Shown one piece after another: positions 54,831 through 64,000 of a DNA stretch of 64,000 nucleotides. Numbering within the stretch: the stretch's first letter is position 1; every line of letters begins with the position of its first letter. Below the pieces are notes generated by a model that saw only the letters and a list, made by a program, of their open reading frames with translations, made no database searches and was not told the origin of the DNA. Both the position numbers and the translations under genes were made by a program. The stretch is from NCBI GenBank assembly GCA_964036315.1, contig OZ038482.1, positions 8,026,020-8,090,019 on the forward strand, in the 5' to 3' direction. Origin of the DNA: Acanthosepion esculentum. Taxonomy: Eukaryota; Mollusca; Cephalopoda; Sepiida; Sepiidae.

Positions 54831-56405
54831 CAAATCATATTTCATGCCAACTTTTTCCAATTAACACAACCCGGCTTTGAATGTTGCATTTGTTAAAATT
54901 TGAGTACCAAACCTATTTACCTTGAAAAACAACATTCTGGATGGAAGGATTTTCTTGATTCTATTTTACAAAGACATTAATCTCAATAACTTTCAACAAT
55001 GATTCATGTTTCTCAGATAAGTTTGAAATCGTTTCAATGAAATGATCGTTGCATAAGAGACTTTTTTGTTAAAAATTTTAAATATTTTTCTTAAAGTACA
55101 TCTTGGGCTAAAAAACAAATACTGCTTTTAGGAAATAATTCTGTTTCAATACTTTTTCTAAGTTTGTATATAAAATTGAATTTATTAGGTACGTATATTT
55201 CTTGAATTATTTTTTGTTAAAACAAAAATGTAATAAAACTGACAACATTCCTTTGTTTTACATTCATTTTTGCCCAGAAGCAAAGACATTTTGTTGACGT
55301 TGACATTTTATTCCAGTTTAACAAATGATTGTATCTTTTAAAGAATTTCTGTTCAATGAAAATTGGTAAACAATCTTTAGTCATAAAATCTGTTAACATT
55401 ACAAATCTAAAAAATGATGAAAAAATAACTTAAGACTCTCTTTTGGGGGAAAAAAAAGAGAAGAATAATGAGAATAGAATTTTTAAATTAAAAATCTTGA
55501 CTTGAATCCATCAATTTGGTTTAATTTTTTATTGATCGGCATCATCAAGAAGTCACAAATGATAATTTTGATTTGACAAAATAGGAATGTATGATACAAT
55601 TTGCAGACTTTATTAAAAATTCTCCAAAAGAAATTATGCTTACCAAACTGAAAAAAAAATTATATTCAGCGTTTGATCACTTCTTGAAATGTGACAATTT
55701 ATGACATCAAGAGAAAAAGTCAATGAGGAAGATTCCATTTCAGACTCATAAAAAATATATATTGCACACTGCAAACTTTCTTCTTGAATATTCAACAACA
55801 TTTATGTTAGAAAAAAAGGTTTGCATTAAAAATAATGATTCTCAAGTTAATCCGATCAGATTACATACAAGAAATGGCTGCAGCTTTAAGTCTCACATTT
55901 AGAAACCAAAAATGCCAGGATATATATATAGTGACCCTTCCACGCTCACCGGGCCATCAAATACACATAACATTAATAGCCCTGGTCGTAGCCTTTGTGG
56001 GGATTTCACGATACTCTTCTTCCGTTGTGAAACGCTCCCATAACTTTCCTTCGGTTGGCTTTGGTAGTAAGGCCGCCATATAATGTATTCAATCATTTCC
56101 TTTGACCCCGTCTGTTCAATAACATCTTTAGAGTCAATGGCTAACGGAAATCTATGATAGAAAGTGGAAAAATACTGACTGGTATTATTTATCTGGTATT
56201 TATTCTCTTGGCACAAACGGGATTTACTTTTTCTCCAAGCTGGTCTACTCCGTTAAGGTGGCAATTAGCGGAAATAAAATATAGAAAATAGAACAATATA
56301 GGCTGATGTTATCTAGCATCAACATTTATGTCTAAATGAATGTATTTAACTAGTTTCTTAAATCAGTCAAAATAGGAACTGTAAACATCTATATATTTCT
56401 ATCAT
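54831..56405. other. 1.6 kb without recognisable genes
   Basis: AT-rich 3' flank of the host gene. 55880-56210 is less AT-rich and has a 105-codon minus frame with an unplaced sequence (TGSKEMIEYIIWRPYYQS). A decayed transposon integrase is possible but not supported. Confidence 0.45.
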
Positions 56406-56409
56406 TGAA

Positions 56410-57760
56410 TTACAAGTATATTTCTCGGAACAGTACCCGAACCTCCTCGAGCTCTTTCTGACATCCTGTCCTGATAAAAGTTTTACCCACACCGCATAGG
56501 ACGTCAGACCGTTCCTAGTCAGTGTACAGATTGCTGCCAAACCAAAGACATCCCCTGATTTACCATTCCATAGAACGATATTTCATTACGAAGGCAGATT
56601 GGAACAGCCTTCGGTTCGAAACAACGGAAGCTCCTCTCTCAAACTTTTCAAGAACCCTGTCTCCAAAACTGCTGCCCTCGTCTCAGAATGGATCTTTTCT
56701 TGAATGGAGAGTTTTATACCCCCCACCACCACCAAATTTCAACAAAAACCAAACAGTCAGACCTGGTTCACCCCTGAATATGCTCACCGGAACACTTCAA
56801 TATCTCTCACAAGGAGCAGTGTAGTTTGGCCATTACAGCTCTCCGGGCCGCCCACAATCGCCGCAAGAAAGTTCTGGAAAGCGTTAAGTGTAGCTTAGTC
56901 CAAGCTATCCAGGCGAATGTTGTAAAGAAACAAAGTTCGCCTCGATCTTTGCCTCAAACTCAACGTTAAATGACAAAAGCCACCCCCTCCCCCAACGTCC
57001 CACGCCTCTGAGCACAATCTCAGAAATATCTTTATTTCAGCACGAGAAATCTATAGACTTATTAAAAGCCATGACCGTAAAAAAGCGATTGATCCGGACA
57101 AAATTCCACTGGTTGTCTTTAAGAACATCAAGCTGGATTTATCCTCGATCCTAACGAGGTTATTCAATCGTCACTTGAAGGAGAAATCTTTCCCAAGCCC
57201 GTGGAAGAAGGCAAGTGTATGCCCTCTCCAGTATAGACACATCAGTCTACACATTATCACCAGTAAGCTTTTTGAGGCTATAATAAAAAAGAAGGCCTTC
57301 GAACACCTAGAAAATTTCAACCTCTTGTGCGACGAGAAGAACGAGTTTCGATCGGCCCGATCTACTGCGATGTCCTAACTATTATTACACAGTCTTGACG
57401 ATAAACACAGCACGATGACTATAGCATTAGTTATTTCGAAGGCCTTTGACACGGTGTGGCACAAAGGTTTGCTACACAAGGTCAGACGAACTACATTCCT
57501 TGGTTCCACCAGGTCTAATCGTCATGGCTAGGACCCACCATGCCACTTATATTGTTGCAAACCGACCACATTCCCTCCGTATTCCATCGGAGAGAAGTTC
57601 CACTCGAACAAGTTCTTCCCGCGAACCACTGCTCTATGGAACAGACTCCCAAGAGGATGTTTACCCAATCATTACAATCTTAATCTGCTCAAGTTTAGAT
57701 TTAACCGTTATTTTCCCCTCCTATCCGTATAAACAGCCCCTTAACATAATCCTCCCTCTC
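56410..57760 (+). pseudogene. Jockey/CR1-like LINE with RT core deleted
   Basis: An endonuclease end and linker (WFTPECAHR, TIAARKFWKAL) lead to RT. DRKKAIDPDKIPLVVFKNI, LFNRHLKEKSFPSPWKKA and RHISLHIITSKLFEAIIKK follow. Then LCDEKNEFRSARSTA and ALVISKAFDTVWHKGLLHKV reach 57482. The reading then jumps to the C-terminus (FFPRTTALWNRLPRG, HYNLNLLKFRFNR), so the catalytic YADD region is missing. Stops and frame changes occur. The family differs from the 33095 copy and matches the scrap at 3775-3962. Confidence 0.85.
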
Positions 57761-58440
57761 TGGCTCCACTCCCGGGAATGGGTTATGACATAACGTAATG
57801 TTACGCGGCATGAGCCACATTTTATAATTCTCATTATTCTTTTGAATGTATCAAGAGCATTAACATGGCCTCTTCCAATCCGACACAGGAAGTAAAAGGC
57901 ATTCTATGGTTGTGTCAGTAGCACGTCAACTATAATGGCTCTGCGATAGCGAGCTTCTCAATTTTGGCCAAGTGACCTGGAGGAACGACACGTGGATCTG
58001 CGCGAACCTAACGAATGTATCCACATTACAATGATGGATCAGAGCAAGTAACCGTATCCCTTCCAGCAGGACTTTCTTCTACATGGCATACATGTCTTAA
58101 AATTGGTGGAATGAGAATGTTCCTGGTCATATCACTTTCAACGTGCGGACTTCTAGCTTTATTGATTTGGATTCCCTGGACTACAATGTTTCGGGAATTG
58201 TCGTTCAACAATCGGCTCTATGGCACAAAAACCTCATTTAGAGGTAACGCGTCCGTTTCAACCCAATACAGTATCTTCTGAATGTTCAGATGTTTCTAAT
58301 TTTTTACTGTCGAAATTTAGTCTGGATAGTGCATACACGTATAGAATAGTATTCTTCTTTACGCATATGATGTCGAAATCAAATCATGTGTTTTATAGCC
58401 CATCTTAAAATTCTAGATGTGACATGGTAATTCTTTTCTG
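57761..58440. other. 0.7 kb without recognisable genes
   Basis: Mixed composition; an 88-codon plus frame at 58015-58281 has no family features I can name. Confidence 0.45.
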
Positions 58441-60480
58441 TGGTTAAATATAAATTCTGAAGGTTTGTGATTTGAATTCAACAAACATTTTCATCCTAAC
58501 AAAAACTCTTGAGCTTTTTCTGTGCTCCATACTATTGCTAACGCTTCTTTCTCCATATTTGAGTAGCTAGCTTCAGCTGATGTTAATTTTCCCCAACAGG
58601 TACATTATTGGATGACCTTCTTGGGATAAAATTGCGGCTACAACATGTTCACTTGCATCCATAGTCAATGTCACTTCTTTTTTGGAATCTAAGATTTTTT
58701 CCAACTGGTTTTCTTATTGGTGTCTTATTTAAGCTTTCAAAAGCGATATTTTGCCTTTGAGTCCATTGAAATCCTGTATTCTTTTTCCGCAATTCTACAA
58801 ATGGTTCTATTAGGTCACTGTATCTAGGTAGATATTTGCTATAAAAATTGGTCAATTCAAAAAAGGATTCTAATTCTTTTTCTTATTTTTTTTGTGTAGA
58901 TACTTATGATATTTTACTTATCAGCTTATTGTCTGGTGAAATTCCTTCTTGAGACATTTGGCATCCCAAATACGATATTTTGTCACAATTTAACTCACAT
59001 TTAACGCTATTTATCGTCATAATTTATCATGTTTTAATTTGTTTAAAATTTGTTCAGTCTTTTTTAATTCGTCTTTACTGCAAGCACCTATGCCTATATC
59101 GTCTTGATATAGGAATATATTTTTTACCCTCTCCGATAGAACTTTTTCAATTGCTTTTTGAAAATTATAGCTTGGATTCTTAACTCCAAATGGAAAACAA
59201 ATCCAGCTTAGTAAGCCTATCAGGGTATTAACTGTAGTGACATTTAAATTTTCTGTCAATTTCTATTTGATTATATACCGATTTCAGGTCAATCTTGACA
59301 AAGTATTTCATTCATGATTTCTATATTAGTTAAGGGGAATAAATCAGATCATATCTAATGATTCACACCTACTTTGTAATCCCCACATATCCTCAAATCG
59401 CCGTTGGGCTTTCATATTGCAACAATTGATGACACCCAATTGTTACGACTTTGGGTAACTTTTTCCAATGTGCCTTGTTCTACCATTTTCTTTAGTTTTG
59501 TAACTACCATGAGTAGAGTGGGAATGGGTATTTTTCGAGATTCAAAATAGATTAGGTGACTATTTTCTTTTAGACGAATACTTGCTTTATATCCTTTCAA
59601 TAGTCCTATGTCATGTTCTTCTGACTTTATACAGTTTATTAATTTTACTGTATCCATTTTTAAAGCGTCTATTCCCAGTGATGGGAATAATCTCAAAATG
59701 GTTTTTGTCTCAAAATTTCCTTCAAAGGAGCCTCAAGTTTTGATGACAGATCTATCAAATTGTTTTAAATTAAGATTACTTTTTCTTAATTTGGATTTAC
59801 CCATTTTTTTCCCCAAAAAATTCCTTGAGATCAAGTTAACATTGCTCCCCATGTCAACCTGCATGGGAAAAGTTATACCATTCAATTTTACTGTCTCTCT
59901 ACTTTTTACAGTTGTTCTTATCAAATATACTTTTGTATTTTCAGTATGAGAGTTTATATTTTCTGCCCTTTCTCTTTTTGTATCTGCACACAGATTGGAA
60001 ATGGTCTTTTCTTTTACAGTTTAAACATAATTTTCCTACAGCTGGATATTTGTTTTTGTTTCTACCGTGTTTTTGTCACAATATTTGCATTTAACTAGGA
60101 TTTCAGTTGTGTTGTATGCGTCCACATTGTTTTTAGAATTATTAATTCATTAATTATTTCTAACTGCTGCAAGAATTCTACAGTTGCTTCTAAATTCATA
60201 TTCACTTGTAGCTGTTCTAGGATCTCATGTTTGTATGTAACACCATACATGCCTTCAATTAATCTAAAAAGGATCAATTCTTCTTCTAAAGACATTTCTC
60301 TCAAACCCAGTTTTTCAAATTCGCAATGTATTAATGCTGCTTTCAATCTGTGCAAATATTGCATTACGGTTTCATTCGGGTTCTGTCTATTTTCCAGGAA
60401 TGTTCTTCTCTTTGCAGTATCCATCCTTTCGTGTGGGGAATCGCATGTTTCTTTTCATAATAGTTGAAATTTCCTCATAG
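58441..60480 (-). pseudogene. Old Ty3/gypsy element E, gag-protease-RT-RNase H remnant
   Basis: On the minus strand, 60424-60095 is gag-like: RRTFLENRQNPNETVMQYLH and ELILFRLIEGM. A C-x2-C knuckle trace lies near 60090. 59924-59733 is protease-like with VDMGSNVNLIS, where DxG is DMG. 59696-59412 is the RT N-terminus with MVEQGTLEKVTQSRNNWVS. 59259-59017 carries LYQDDIGIG (RT box) and KTEQILNKL. 58855-58649 reads YSDLIEPFVELRKKN, the RT-RNase H connection. No LTRs or integrase are recognised. It is more diverged than A-D and of another gypsy lineage. Confidence 0.78.
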
Positions 60481-61553
60481 ATTAAGTCTTCCAGTATTTT
60501 GGGGTACACCATAATAGATATTTTCTTTATGGTTTTCACATCCTGCCAAGTGTGACGTTCTCCTTCTGGGTTTTATTTTTGTTTCTCAACGTAATGCTCG
60601 TTGAGAAGATATCCCAGCCGGTAAGAGAAGAAATTACCTTGATCGACGCGCCAACCGCTTATCTCGTATATTGTCTCCTCACTGCAGACGAATCTTCCAG
60701 GGTTGGGTATGAGGTTACCCTGCTTTCATCCACTCGAAACAAGCGGTTATGGGCTTGGGTATGTGAAAGAATCTTTTGCAAAAGAACAAACGAAAACAAT
60801 CTCCTTTTATTTTTTCTTTATATATTTTTTTTTTCTTGTTTTATTTTTTTTTTTTTTAACAATGATAAAACAAAAAAAAAACAGTGGACATTTATTGAGG
60901 ACCGACTTTTGAGTGATTCAGCCAGGGAGCGTTTATGTTCGTAATGCAAGAGAACAAAAATGTGATTTGTCGGCTTGTCGTCACTTTGTCCCTTCCTTTT
61001 TTCTTTTTTATAGATGATGACCAAAAAGCAGTGGCACTTTTATGATTTTACAAATCTTTCCCACAGATAGCAGAATACACATAGTTCGCAAACGCAATCA
61101 ACAAAAAACAACATTTAACTCACAATAGGAAAAGAGAGACCAACCTCATTGTTGTGTGCTTTCTTTTTGTTTGTTTTGTTTTTTTTATCTCTTCACTCGA
61201 GATATGAACATTGCCTTGCTTCTAACATCGATTCCTTTTCTTGTGATGTTCTGCTGGGATCGTAGAGGTTCGACTCCTTCGTTCACGTTAGAAGGATATA
61301 ACGGAGTTGTACATAAGTCTTTCTTTTTTCTTTCAAATATCAGAGCCTTGATGTTGGAGATCTTCACTCCGGCAGGTTTCGACAGCAACTGACTTTCTTT
61401 TTTTCTCTCCTGACTTTGGGCACTTTTCGGCGCGAAGCTCCCCTTCGTCTCCAATTCCTAGAACTTGGGCTGTCACCTTTCGGTGACCTTTTCCAATTTC
61501 GGCGCCAATACTTCACCCCGTTCTATTTTTACTCGCTCGTGCTACTGTTTCTA
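60481..61553. other. 1.1 kb without recognisable genes
   Basis: Contains long T runs (60830-60860) and a 130-codon plus frame at 60552-60944 whose C-terminal half is low-complexity Phe/Leu. Not accepted as a gene. Confidence 0.45.
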
Positions 61554-61606
61554 TGCACATCACCATCACCATCATCATCATCATCATCATCGTCGTCGTC
61601 GTCGTC
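61554..61606. repeat. (CAT)n(CGT)n trinucleotide tract
   Basis: CATCACCATCACCATCATCA-type repeats pass into five CGT units. Open frames here are His or Asp/Met runs, not proteins. Confidence 0.9.
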
Positions 61607-61866
61607 TCTGCTATTGTCATGTGTGTTTTTATTTCCTTTTCTCTTACTGACGACCTAAAATCGTCACACAAGGCTAAAAATAAATCAATAATTTCATTCT
61701 TCCCTCTGGGGTTTTTCTTGTCTTTCAGTTTCTTTACCCTAACCAACGCTGCTAAACATCTAATTCACGTTGCTTCGAGCTCCGGTTCATCCAACGCGAT
61801 TAGGAATCCTATCGGCGACGCCATATTGCTATGAAGTATATTACACTCTGGAATAGACTTTGTCAG

Positions 61867-61996
61867 GTAAACATATGGTAGCTAGACTGACATTCGCTGT
61901 GGCGTACTGCTTTTATAGCATTACTTTATTTACAATAAATAGTTTGAAACGCTAAAACCGACAATAACCTTAACGCCGCAAGTGGATTGTCAGTAA
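61867..61996 (+). repeat. Left copy of a ~128-bp inverted repeat around the BEL/Pao segment
   Basis: Reads GTAAACATATGGTAGCTAGA to TAACGCCGCAAGTGGATT.TC and equals, in reverse complement, 63875-64000, apart from a missing TTTA and a few substitutions. Confidence 0.9.
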
Positions 61997-62119
61997 CATG
62001 TAAATATTTTAAAGTCATATTGTATATATTCAACGGGGTTTCTTTTTTATTGCTAATTTTTACTCCCGACCCCCACAGACATTATTTGTACATATTGGGT
62101 TATTTAGGATTTTCATTGA

Positions 62120-62310
62120 GACAATGAGGTATTTTGGTGGATGTAGCAAGAAAGGTAAGTATGAATGTGGCGTTTTGGTGGAAGGAATATTGTTTTGTAT
62201 GTTTGGGTCAGTGCTCGTGACTAGCTAAGTTTAAATTTATGACAAACGATGACCTTCCTTTTCCCCAACCCCCATTTTTGGCCTTGTGCCGCATTTACTG
62301 TACCTACAGT
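62120..62310 (+). repeat. Dispersed repeat with GGCCTTGTGCC end (partner 42690-42880)
   Basis: Shares GGTATTTTGGTGG, GGGTCAGTGCTCGTGACTAG, TAAGTTTAAATTTA, ACCTTCCT and TTGGCCTTGTGCCGCAT with 42690-42880. It lies inside the segment bounded by the inverted repeats. Confidence 0.55.
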
Positions 62311-62429
62311 AATAAATATTGTTGCCTGATGATTGCATCTAGCATGAAACAGACTCTAAGTGTTGACTTCTATGTTCACTTTTATATATATTTATATATA
62401 TTTATATATAAAGCAAAAAGAAAAGCACC

Positions 62430-63860
62430 AGTTTCCATTTATTCCACTGGACTGTTCACCATAGCAGACAACCGGGATCAGCTGTTAAACCAAATCTCTG
62501 TCCTAAAGATGAAGATTAAGAGGAGGCTAAAGTTGTCACACGCAGACGAATTTACAGTGAACGCCTCCTCAGTGTTCCTCAAGCAGTTCTTGGAATATAT
62601 AAACGCAATCAAGATCTGCATCTTCAAACTGGAGATGTTTTCTGCTTATGATGAAAAAAAGGGAGGAGGTTGAATTTGATTGGCTGGCCCTTCAGTTGGC
62701 AGTGCACAAGGAACTGGAGGAGCTCAGTTCCTTCCACCAGAGTCTAGTTCCTGTCTGGATCAGCCCCACCCTCTCTGTGTTCTCCTGAGTCAGCGCCAAG
62801 AAGAAGCCCACCTTCCTTTATCGTATCTCCATTGGGAAGATATTGGTATCCCCACAGAATTGTCTGGATACCCCATCGACTTGTCTTTAAAACTGATTCA
62901 TCGGCCACTCCCAAGATCAAGCCAGTAATTGCAGCTTGAAAACCAATAAAACGAGGTCGCCTACTCCAGTGTAAACCTGACTGTCGATATGCTGGATTTG
63001 CTGTTATCCTTCAGGGCAATGTCTTGCTAGCTGAAACTCGGAAGGTGTTCCTGATGATTCGTCTCGGCTTGGAGGGACACAGGAATAGATTCTGTTTTTG
63101 TTTTGTCAGGGATGTGGACTGGCTCCTCCAGTATTCTACCCTTATTTTGAGGTTCACCTCCAGCCTCTTTGAACTTGGGAGCATCATGAAATTCCATGCG
63201 GCCCAGTAACCCTTGAATGCCCGTCGAACTATGATGGCGAAGCGGTTTTATGTGGACAACATAGTGATGACTGGTCCAGGGTTATATTCCGTCTGCAGGA
63301 AGGCAGATTTGTCATCCAGTTCTGAAACACTTTGTGACAACCTCAGAATTGAGATGAGCAGAGAAGGTACTTTGAGTGCTCATCATGACGAGTGGGCGAG
63401 TGTATAGAGGTACAGATATAATCCTCTCTCGGAAAAGTTGCACATTACCCCTGTCATGTACAATCCTGATGCTTCGACCAAGAGGCAGATCCTTTTTGAG
63501 GCAGCCAATGTGTTTGACCGGTTGTATTTCTGCCTCCCAGTGACCTTGCGGCGTCGAGTTCTGGTTCGGGTGTTGTGGAAGAAGGGTTTAGAATTGGGCG
63601 TTCAGGTCCCTCAAGAGTCCCAGTTCTCGTGGAAGTCTCGGGGATGACCTATCCGCATTGGGCACTAGCCATGTTAACCAAGAGGCTTTTGATAGCCGCC
63701 GAACTGGGGCTTTACACCTGTTCTGCGATGCGTCGACAGAGGGTTATGGTTTTGCTGCTTACGTTGTACTGGGCCACAGATCTTCCTTGGTCTTCGCCAA
63801 GACTAAGGTTGCGCCTTTGAAGAATAAAACATTTCCCACCTGAGAATTGATGGTCGTTTT
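62430..63860 (+). pseudogene. BEL/Pao retrotransposon pol remnant (RT and Pao peptidase-associated region)
   Basis: A gag-like start (IYSTGLFTIADNRDQLLNQI, LKMKIKRRL) at 62430-62670 is followed by a broken stretch. The RT part reads LFELGSIMKFHAAQ and RFYVDNIVMTGPG (63240-63280), the Pao equivalent of the YVDD box with N for D. The A17-type region follows: DASTKRQILFEAANVFDRL, LPVTLRRRVLVRVLWKKG. After a frameshift it reads LHLFCDASTEGYGFAAYV and KVAPLKNKTFPT, ending near 63843 (63460-63843). This order is specific to BEL/Pao elements. Stops and frameshifts make it inactive, and integrase is not present inside the window. Confidence 0.85.
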
Positions 63861-63874
63861 CCTTGAACAAGTGT

Positions 63875-64000
63875 TTACTGATAATCCACATGCGGCGTTA
63901 AGGTTATTGTCGGTTTTAGCGTTTCAAACTATTTATTGTAAAGTAATGCTATAAAAGCAGTACGCCACAGCGAATGTCAGTCTAGCTACCATATGTTTAC
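63875..64000 (-). repeat. Right copy of the ~128-bp inverted repeat (reaches the window end)
   Basis: Reverse complement of 61867-61996. The match continues to the last base of the window, so the repeat may extend further. Confidence 0.9.

Noticed and set aside
55899..56216. 105-codon minus frame with a motif loosely like a retroviral-type integrase end
   Set aside because: The resemblance needs frame changes and covers only a few residues; no neighbouring RT or integrase core in this orientation.
60552..60944. 130-codon plus frame
   Set aside because: Only the first 75 codons look non-repetitive, the rest is poly-Phe from T runs, and no homology is recognised.
61465..61834. His-rich, Met-rich or Ile/Val-rich frames
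   Set aside because: They arise from the CAT/CGT trinucleotide tract in different frames.

Overview
The window looks like a stretch of an animal nuclear genome, most likely a mollusc and plausibly a cephalopod. It is AT-rich, has long (TA)n, (TG)n and (CT)n tracts, one host protein-coding gene with an intron in its 5' UTR, and a dense, nested set of retroelements: Ty3/gypsy of the Mag/K02A2.6-like type, BEL/Pao, several LINE families and a tRNA-derived SINE. I see no bacterial operons, tRNA or rRNA genes, or CRISPR arrays. The cephalopod assignment is inference from element types and microsatellite style, not from a diagnostic gene.

The only convincing host gene is a C45-family (acyl-CoA:6-APA acyltransferase / Tan beta-alanyl-amine hydrolase-like) N-terminal-nucleophile hydrolase. 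A full-length single-exon copy lies at 53436-54635 (+). The first 70 codons of a second copy lie at the very left edge (1-212, minus strand), with the same splice acceptor and upstream intron sequence. The two copies are therefore a divergent inverted duplication about 53 kb apart, and nearly all the DNA between them is transposon debris and repeats.

Layout. 1-2400: paralogous first coding exon, a partly duplicated intron, microsatellites, a MITE-like element with 25-bp inverted ends, and a near-perfect 87-bp-arm palindrome. 4279-9345: Ty3/gypsy element A (minus), complete LTR to LTR with a 5-bp target duplication but a broken coding region. 9505-15990: a fragment of a second gypsy element (C, plus) split by a younger, almost intact gypsy element B (minus, 9807-15352) that made its own 5-bp target duplication. 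15985-24760: LINE fragments, a 38-bp minisatellite (about 20.5-21.77 kb) and a 149-bp satellite (about 23.86-24.76 kb). 27.4-36.5 kb: an RTE-like LINE, then 3' and near full-length copies of a CR1/Jockey-like LINE. 36.5-49 kb: low-information AT-rich DNA with dispersed repeats, a scrambled LINE, a Tc1/mariner remnant, a LINE copy interrupted by about 0.8 kb, and a SINE. 49346-52307: 5'-truncated gypsy element D (plus) with its 3' LTR. 52.8-54.8 kb: a LINE scrap, then the host gene. 56.4-60.5 kb: another LINE and an old gypsy (minus). 61.87-64.0 kb: a decayed BEL/Pao pol segment bounded by inverted copies of a roughly 128-bp sequence.

The genes do not form a pathway. The retroelement genes (gag, protease, RT, RNase H, integrase) served only their own elements and nearly all are broken. 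Identity and frame statements were made by eye and were not computed.
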